Origin: Gellertiella hungarica
GTDB lineage: Bacteria > Pseudomonadota > Alphaproteobacteria > Rhizobiales > Rhizobiaceae
DNA length: 64,000 bases
Assembly (NCBI RefSeq): GCF_014197145.1
Contig: NZ_JACIEZ010000006.1
Location: forward strand, 62,001-126,000
Reading direction: 5' to 3'
The notes under the pieces were generated by a model. The model worked only from the letters and a program-made list of their open reading frames with translations. It had not been told where the DNA came from and did not search any database. This document shows positions 58,889-64,000 of this stretch, in pieces. How positions within the stretch are numbered: position 1 is the first letter of the stretch; each line of letters begins with the position of its first letter. The position numbers and the translations under genes were made by a program.

Positions 58889-59602
58889 ATGGTTTCCGTT
58901 TCATCCCCTACCAATGCAATGACATTCGATCTCTATGTCCAGGGCCGGAAAACCCTGGACGCGCGGGATCTTCTCTCCTCCAGGGAGATCGGCTTCTTCC
59001 CGCCTCAGATCCAGAACATCGTGGCGGATGTCCTTACCGCCGACGAGCGGTTGCAGAAGGAATTCAAGCAGAACTACAAGGCGCTGGAGGCCGAGTATGG
59101 CAAGCCGAAGGACAAGGCGGACGAGGTGGCCCTGAATGCGGGCGCCCTTTTCGCCACAATCGTCACCAACCGCGAGAAATTCCCGCCGGAGCCCTTCACG
59201 ATCCTGGTCGATATCGGCGGCGGAAAGACCAAGAAGCTCGAAATCAAGGATGCCTCGATGTATGCGGGCATCACCTTCAAGCGACAGCAGGCAGAGCGGC
59301 TGGAAAAATACATCGACGACGTGCAGGCGAAAGCGGCGCAGGAAGCGCTGGACAACAGCCATACGGTAACTCCGGCCATGGGCGCGCTCGGAAACCTGCT
59401 CAGCATCATCACCATGCAGAAGGCCAAGGCCGAAGGCGAAGGCGAGACTGCAGCCGGGGCCGCCGGACCGGACAAGGCCGGCGCGGCAGGCGCCGATACC
59501 CCGGCGCCGAACGGACCGGACCTCAAGGAGGAGCAGAAGACCCTCGTCGATTTCGTCCGGGACTTCGCCGACACGGTGCGGCGGGCCTATCAGGAGGCCT
59601 GA
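58889..59602 (+). CDS. Protein of unknown function with structured N-terminus
   Basis: A 237-aa protein I do not recognise. There is no signal peptide or membrane segment. The first 130 residues look alpha/beta (LDARDLLSSREIGFFPPQIQ, then FTILVDIGGGKTKKLEIKDA). A helical part follows, then an Ala/Gly linker (about 185-212), then a short charged helix (LKEEQKTLVDFVRDFADTVR). AGGAG precedes the ATG at 58889. It precedes the TMEM43-like gene on the same strand by 170 bases, so co-expression is possible. Confidence 0.62.
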   Translation: MVSVSSPTNAMTFDLYVQGRKTLDARDLLSSREIGFFPPQIQNIVADVLTADERLQKEFKQNYKALEAEYGKPKDKADEVALNAGALFATIVTNREKFPPEPFTILVDIGGGKTKKLEIKDASMYAGITFKRQQAERLEKYIDDVQAKAAQEALDNSHTVTPAMGALGNLLSIITMQKAKAEGEGETAAGAAGPDKAGAAGADTPAPNGPDLKEEQKTLVDFVRDFADTVRRAYQEA

Positions 59603-59775
59603 TGCGGCAGGGCTCGGCAGCGCCGGGTCGCGCCCCGAACATTTTTGGGCGAACCTCAACCTGTGGCGCGTTTTTCGAGCATGACCGCGCATTTTGGTGT
59701 AGAAGCAGCGCAGCGAAGCAATCCGCCCGCGAGGGGAAACCGCAGGGCGGATGCCGAGAGAGGGGACCCCTGCGC

Positions 59776-60972
59776 ATGAGCTATACCGAAACAACCTACA
59801 AGTCCTGGTTTACCCGGATCAAGGAAGCGCTGATCAAGATCGTGGTCGGCCTGATCCTGATCGTCGGCACGACCATCCTGCTCTTCTGGAACGAGGGCCG
59901 GGCGATCAATACCTACCGTGCGCTGGTGGAAGGCGCCGGCCTCGTGGTGGACGTGGATTCCGCCGCCCCCGATCAGGCCAACGAGGGCAAGCTCGTCCAT
60001 ATTTCCGGGCCCGTGGTGCCCGGCGGCCTGGTCGAGGACAGCGAATTCGGCATCGTCGCCGATGGCGCCGTCGGCCTCAACCGCTCGGTCGAGATGTACC
60101 AGTGGGTGGAAAAGCAGGAATCGCACACCGACAAGCAGCTCGGCGGCGGCGAGGAAACCACCACCACCTACACCTATTCCAAGGAATGGAGCGACCGGCC
60201 GGTCGATTCCTCGCGCTTCAAGAAGCCCGACGGCCACGAAAACCCGGAGATGCCGATTTCCAGCCAGAACTTCGAGGTGTCGGACGCCAAGGTCGGCGGC
60301 TTCACCATCCGCGGCGAGGACATTGCCCCGCTCGGCGAGGCAAGCCCCGTCAGGATGACCGAAGAGAACATCGACGCCTTCAACGCCTATTTCGGCGACA
60401 GCCGGCCGGTGAAGCTGTCCCAGGGCGGCATCTATGCGGGTTCCAACCCCTCCAGCCCTTCCGTCGGCGATCTCAGGATCACCTATTCGCGCGGCGACCT
60501 GAAGGAGGCAAGCTTCGTCGGCAAGCAGAACGGCGAGGGCCTCGGCCCCTACACCGCCAGCAACGGGCACGACATCTTCCTCTCCGCCGCGGGCAAGGTG
60601 CCGGCAGCGCAGATGTTCAAGGATGCGGAAGATCTCAACGTCATCATCACCTGGCTGATCCGCGCGGGCGGACTGCTGCTGATGTTCTTCGGCTTTGCCA
60701 TGACCTTCTCGATCCTTTCGGTGCTTGCGGACATCGTGCCGCTCATCGGTTCGATCGTTGCCTTCGGCACGGGCACGCTGGCGCTGGTGCTGACGCTGCT
60801 CTGGGGGCCTTTCGTGATCGCCATCGGCTGGTTCGCCTATCGTCCGCTGCTGGCGCTGGCGATCCTGGCGGGCGGCGCGCTTCTGGCCGGCCTCTTCTGG
60901 TACCTGCGCAAGGGACGTGCCGCCGCTCCGGCCGCCGCCGCGCCCCAGACGCTTGGCCGTCCGCAGGCCTGA
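59776..60972 (+). CDS. TMEM43/LUMA family membrane protein
   Basis: A 398-aa integral membrane protein of the TMEM43 family. The family also occurs in animals, where it sits in the inner nuclear and ER membranes. One helix lies at about 20-38 (IKIVVGLILIVGTTILLFW). A large periplasmic or extracytoplasmic domain follows (about 50-285), with the family features FWNEGRAINTYRALVEG and FEVSDAKVGGFTIRGEDI. Three or four further helices (about 292-380) end the protein. The bacterial function is unknown. GAGAGGGG precedes the start. The YdcF-like gene begins 7 bases after its stop, so the two are an operon. Confidence 0.85.
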   Translation: MSYTETTYKSWFTRIKEALIKIVVGLILIVGTTILLFWNEGRAINTYRALVEGAGLVVDVDSAAPDQANEGKLVHISGPVVPGGLVEDSEFGIVADGAVGLNRSVEMYQWVEKQESHTDKQLGGGEETTTTYTYSKEWSDRPVDSSRFKKPDGHENPEMPISSQNFEVSDAKVGGFTIRGEDIAPLGEASPVRMTEENIDAFNAYFGDSRPVKLSQGGIYAGSNPSSPSVGDLRITYSRGDLKEASFVGKQNGEGLGPYTASNGHDIFLSAAGKVPAAQMFKDAEDLNVIITWLIRAGGLLLMFFGFAMTFSILSVLADIVPLIGSIVAFGTGTLALVLTLLWGPFVIAIGWFAYRPLLALAILAGGALLAGLFWYLRKGRAAAPAAAAPQTLGRPQA

Positions 60973-60979
60973 GGACGGA

Positions 60980-61768
60980 ATGTTCGTCGTCTCGAAGCTC
61001 TACTGGCTGCTGATGCAGCCGCTGAGCCTGGCTTTCAGCCTGACGCTCGCCGCACTTGCGGCGGGCGTCTTCGGTTTCCGGCGCCTGCAATGGGCGGGCG
61101 GCCTTGCGGCGGCAACGCTGCTTTTCCTCAGCCTCTTCACCACGCTCGGCGCCCTCCTCATCGAGCCGCTGGAAAGCCGCTTCCCGCGCCCGGCGCCTGC
61201 GCCCTCCGCAGGCTGCATCCTGGTGCTCGGCGGCGGGTTCGAGAACGAGATTTCCACCGCAAGGGGCGGATGGCATCTCAACGATTCCGGCGACCGCTTC
61301 GTGGAAATGCTGCGGCTCGCGCGTCTCCTCCCGGAGGCGAAGATCCTGGTTTCGGGCGGCGACGGACGCCTCGTGCCCCGCTTCGAGGACGACGGCACCG
61401 TGGCGCGCCGCCTGCTCGCCGATTTCGGCATCGAGACCGGCAGGCTGATCATCGAGCCGAGATCGCGCAACACCTACGAGAATGCGGTCAACAGCGCGGC
61501 GATCATCCGGCGGGACAATCTGGGCCCCTGCCTGCTCGTCACTTCCGCCTTCCACATGCCGCGCGCCGTGGGCATGTTCCGCACGACGGGCGTTGCGGTC
61601 ATCCCCTGGCCGACCGACTACCGGACGGACGGGCAGACGGGCCTGACGCTCGATCCCGGCCAGCCGATGGTCAATGCCGATCTGCTCACCACCGCGCTCA
61701 GGGAATGGTCGGGGCTTGCGGGCAATTACCTGGTGGGCCGGCAGGAAAGCCTGTTTCCCGCGCCGTGA
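60980..61768 (+). CDS. YdcF/DUF218 family membrane protein
   Basis: A 262-aa protein with two N-terminal membrane helices (about 7-33 and 40-60), followed by the DUF218/ElyC-SanA-YdcF domain. Conserved parts are ILVLGGGFENE, SGGDGRLVPRFEDDG, IIEPRSRNTYENAVNSA and LVTSAFHMPRAVGMF. ElyC and SanA relatives act in envelope or peptidoglycan-precursor homeostasis. Start ATG at 60980 with GAGGACGGA, 7 bases after the TMEM43-like gene. It is convergent with the secreted unknown gene (3 bases apart). Confidence 0.85.
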   Translation: MFVVSKLYWLLMQPLSLAFSLTLAALAAGVFGFRRLQWAGGLAAATLLFLSLFTTLGALLIEPLESRFPRPAPAPSAGCILVLGGGFENEISTARGGWHLNDSGDRFVEMLRLARLLPEAKILVSGGDGRLVPRFEDDGTVARRLLADFGIETGRLIIEPRSRNTYENAVNSAAIIRRDNLGPCLLVTSAFHMPRAVGMFRTTGVAVIPWPTDYRTDGQTGLTLDPGQPMVNADLLTTALREWSGLAGNYLVGRQESLFPAP

Positions 61769-61771
61769 AGC

Positions 61772-62248
61772 CTATTTCCTGTTGATGGTGACGAAGCGGG
61801 TGCCGCGCACGCGCACCGTCATCTCGCACGGATCGCCTTCGGTGCGGTCGCAGTAGCGCGGGTGCATCCTGAACACGAAGACCATGTTGCCGAAGCGCAT
61901 CTTGAAGTCATAGCCATAGATGCGGGCGGTGGCGATGAGGATGTAGCCGCCTTCCTTCACCTGGACATAGTAGTTGGAGGGGCAGCCTTCCTCGTTGCAC
62001 AGGTACTGGCCCTGCCCGTCGCAGGTGATCTTGCCCTCGTCGATCACCATGTCCATCAGCCCGTCATTGTTGATGTCGAGCCGCTTGGCAAAGCCGTCGT
62101 CGAACATGGCCTTCTGGCAGATTTCCGAGAAATGCTGCCGCTCGAAGCGCTCGGGGTCCTGCACCAGCTGCTGCTGGGCATCCGCGATCAGCGGAATGGT
62201 GGCGAGAAGCGCGCCCGCGAGGGCGGCGATGGCTTTTCTGAGATACAT
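61772..62248 (-). CDS. Secreted protein of unknown function
   Basis: A 158-aa exported protein. The signal peptide is about residues 1-24 (LRKAIAALAGALLATIPLIADA). The mature part has five or six Cys (EICQKAM, ITCDGQGQYLCNEEGCPSN, RYCDRTEGDPCEM) that could form disulfides. A DINNDGLMDM segment resembles an EF-hand-type calcium loop of the dockerin/FG-GAP kind. No enzyme motif is seen. The ATG at 62248 is used because it puts the signal peptide at the N-terminus. It is divergent from the TRIC-family gene. Confidence 0.65.
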   Translation of the reverse strand: MYLRKAIAALAGALLATIPLIADAQQQLVQDPERFERQHFSEICQKAMFDDGFAKRLDINNDGLMDMVIDEGKITCDGQGQYLCNEEGCPSNYYVQVKEGGYILIATARIYGYDFKMRFGNMVFVFRMHPRYCDRTEGDPCEMTVRVRGTRFVTINRK

Positions 62249-62403
62249 GGCAAGGCCCGAGCGATCCTGGATATGCAAGGGACCATGAACAGGCGAGCTT
62301 GCGCCGCCCTTGACAGGGCAGCGCCGGCGGGGGACTTAATCCCATCAAAATGCCGTTTCCGGCCCTGTCCGGACCCAGGCTCACCGGCAAGGGGATGAAG
62401 CCG

Positions 62404-63039
62404 ATGTCGCTCCTCGAATTCCTCGACTATTCCGGCGTCGCCGTCTTCGCCGCCACGGGGGCGCTTGCGGCCTCGCGCAAGGAGCTCGATCTCATCGGCT
62501 TCCTGTTCCTTGCGGCCGTGACGGGGATCGGCGGAGGAACGCTTCGCGACCTCATCCTCGGTCAGGCGCCGGTGTTCTGGGTCATGCGGCCCACCTATGT
62601 GGTGGTCTGCGTCGCCATGGGCGTGCTGGTGTTCTTCACCGCGCACCTCTTCGAATCCCGCTACCGGCTGCTCGTCTGGCTGGATGCGATCGGGCTTTCC
62701 GCCTATTGCGTGATGGGCGCCGCCAAGGGGCTGGCGGCCACCGCCTCGCCGACGGTGGCGATCGTGACGGGCACCATGACGGCGGCTTTCGGCGGCATCC
62801 TGCGCGACATTCTCGCCAACGAGCCTTCGGTGCTTCTGCGGCCGGAAATCTATGTCACGGCGGCCCTCTCGGGAGCCGCACTCTTTACCCTGTCGTCCGA
62901 AATGGGGGCGCCGCTCTGGCTGGCCTCGCTGGCCGGTGCGATCCTGGCTTTCGGGGTGCGGGGCGGCGCGCTTGCCTTCGGCTGGACCTTCCCGCCCTAC
63001 AAGGCGCGTCCCGGCCGTCATCCCGACGACGTGATGTGA
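62404..63039 (+). CDS. TRIC cation channel family protein (UPF0126)
   Basis: A 211-aa membrane protein with about seven helices made of two repeated halves. Each half carries the glycine-rich motif: GIGGGTLRDLILGQAPVFW (about 40-58) and AFGGILRDILANEPSVLL (about 130-147). Bacterial YadS/YicG-type members form trimeric cation channels, and an older label is glycine transporter. The ATG at 62404 (MSLLEFLDYSG) has AAGGGG nine bases before it; the ATG at 62395 overlaps that site. Confidence 0.87.
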   Translation: MSLLEFLDYSGVAVFAATGALAASRKELDLIGFLFLAAVTGIGGGTLRDLILGQAPVFWVMRPTYVVVCVAMGVLVFFTAHLFESRYRLLVWLDAIGLSAYCVMGAAKGLAATASPTVAIVTGTMTAAFGGILRDILANEPSVLLRPEIYVTAALSGAALFTLSSEMGAPLWLASLAGAILAFGVRGGALAFGWTFPPYKARPGRHPDDVM

Positions 63040-63054
63040 GGGAGAGGCCGCGCC

Positions 63055-63474
63055 TCAGGCCTGTTTCGGGCGCAGGCGGATCACCACGTCCACATGGGCG
63101 ATTTCCATGCCCTCGGGCGCATCGGGGAGATTGCCGATGGTGATGTTGGAGACGGGGATGTCGAGCACCTCGTTGCGGCCCTCGACGAAGAAGTGGTGAT
63201 GATCCGACACATTGGTGTCGAAATAGGTCCTGGCGCTTTCCACCGCCAGAACGCGGATCATGCCGGCCTCGGTGAACTGGTGCAGCGTGTTGTAGACGGT
63301 TGCGAGCGAAACCGGCACGCCGGCGGCAACCGCCTCCTCGTGCAGTTCCTCGACGGTCAGGTGCCGGTCGCCCTTGGCAAAGAGGAGATCGGCGAGCGCG
63401 ATGCGCTGGCGGGTCGGGCGGAGGCCCGAGCGGCGAAGCCGCATTTCCGCTGTCGCAGGGGCAGTGGCCGTCAT
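63055..63474 (-). CDS. irr: Iron response regulator Irr (Fur family)
   Basis: A 139-aa Fur-family repressor. In rhizobia Irr senses haem and represses or activates iron and haem genes under low iron. The winged helix (about 15-85) has LRPTRQRIALADLLF and VPVSLATVYNTLHQFTEAGM. The histidine-rich haem/metal site is NVSDHHHFFVEG, an Irr mark. The C-terminal NITIGNLPDAPEGMEI is also typical. The start at 63474 has AAGGAG. It is divergent from fabA, a known rhizobial arrangement. Confidence 0.93.
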   Translation of the reverse strand: MTATAPATAEMRLRRSGLRPTRQRIALADLLFAKGDRHLTVEELHEEAVAAGVPVSLATVYNTLHQFTEAGMIRVLAVESARTYFDTNVSDHHHFFVEGRNEVLDIPVSNITIGNLPDAPEGMEIAHVDVVIRLRPKQA

Positions 63475-63764
63475 TTCGTCTCCTTTTTGAACCGGATGGC
63501 GCGCATCCATGTCACATGTCCTTTATCCCTCAAGCATATAACGGCAGGCGGGGCGCCTTTCAATAGAGCGCCGCCGGACAAAATGCCCCGGAAAGCCCTT
63601 GAAAAGCGCCGCTCCGGCGCAAGCATCGGCCGGACAAACCGCGAAAAAAGCGTGGGCAGGCCCCGGATGCCGCCCGCCGCGACCATTGTTGCGCTTCATT
63701 TTGGCTTAATCTTGCTTTAGAGCAGGGACAGATCATCATTACGCATTCAAGGAAAACGGTGTCC

Positions 63765-64000
63765 ATGGGAACCAGACAATCCAGCTATACCTATGAGGAA
63801 ATCCTCCAGTGCGGCCGCGGCGAATTGTTCGGCCCCGGCAATGCGCAGCTGCCGCTGCCGCCCATGCTGATGGTTCACCGCATCACCGAGATTTCCGAGA
63901 CGGGCGGCCTGCACGACAAGGGATTCATCCGCGCCGAATACGACGTACGCCCCGACGACTGGTATTTCCCCTGCCATTTCCAGGGCAACCCGATCATGCC
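63765..64000 (+). CDS. fabA: 3-hydroxydecanoyl-ACP dehydratase FabA, N-terminal part (runs off the right edge)
   Basis: Dehydrates and isomerises 3-hydroxydecanoyl-ACP to make the cis double bond of unsaturated fatty acids. The visible 78 codons match Fab[34 protein letters not shown] and the catalytic His71 in [13 protein letters not shown], where PGC would follow. The active-site Asp lies beyond the window. AAGGA lies upstream of the ATG at 63765. A fabB gene usually follows in rhizobia. Confidence 0.93.
   Translation, partial: MGTRQSSYTYEEILQCGRGELFGPGNAQLPLPPMLMVHRITEISETGGLHDKGFIRAEYDVRPDDWYFPCHFQGNPIM

Overview
The window is a chromosomal segment of an alphaproteobacterium of the Rhizobiaceae (Rhizobium/Agrobacterium/Ensifer/Shinella group). 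Support comes from the high GC content, rhizobial gene neighbours (dnaK-dnaJ; kdsB-pheA; dnaX-ybaB-recR; rimP-nusA-ylxR-infB-rbfA-truB-rpsO-pnp; rpsA-cmk-aroA; irr next to fabA), a class II EPSP synthase very like the Agrobacterium CP4 enzyme, an Irr regulator, a NrnC-type nuclease, and palindromic repeats typical of the family. The genus cannot be fixed from the sequence alone. I saw no transposase, integrase, phage gene or CRISPR array.

Layout. 1-7.1 kb: 5' part of polA (minus), a MarR regulator, an M20 dipeptidase, a probable small RNA made of three hairpins with anti-Shine-Dalgarno loops, a YbaK deacylase and a class A penicillin-binding protein. 7.2-16.3 kb: dnaK-dnaJ behind an RpoH-type promoter, a large autotransporter, then recF, a MoeB/ThiF-like enzyme and a GNAT acetyltransferase packed together. 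16.3-25.4 kb: metabolic and signalling genes (2-hydroxyacid dehydrogenase, SH3 protein, adenosine kinase, AEC transporter, membrane cytochrome c, kdsB, pheA, a GGEEF protein, nudC coupled to a HIT protein). 25.5-31.2 kb: SRP RNA, dnaX-ybaB, a LysE exporter, a MOSC protein, recR and a lytic transglycosylase. 31.2-43.9 kb: the transcription/translation cluster from rimP to pnp, preceded by a short leader ending in a terminator-like hairpin and interrupted by a long inverted repeat between infB and rbfA. 43.9-47.7 kb: a minus-strand set of aldolase, aminotransferase, amino-acid-binding protein and permease that looks catabolic. 47.9-55.1 kb: NrnC, a small unknown protein, nicotinamide phosphoribosyltransferase, a large acidic unknown protein, rpsA and cmk. 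55.3-55.75 kb: a dense cluster of palindromic repeats in both orientations. 55.8-64 kb: a VOC protein, aroA, a FYDLN-type acidic protein, tRNA-Ala(GGC), an unknown protein followed by TMEM43-like and YdcF-like membrane proteins, a secreted unknown, a TRIC-family channel, irr and the start of fabA.

Most of the window is conserved core genome. The parts most worth a second look are the three-hairpin RNA at 3984-4098 (minus), the Gly at position 100 of the CP4-like EPSP synthase, the leader hairpin before rimP, the two inverted-repeat systems (37.2 kb and 55.3-55.75 kb), the aldolase/aminotransferase/ABC set, and the unknown-TMEM43-YdcF run at 58.9-61.8 kb.
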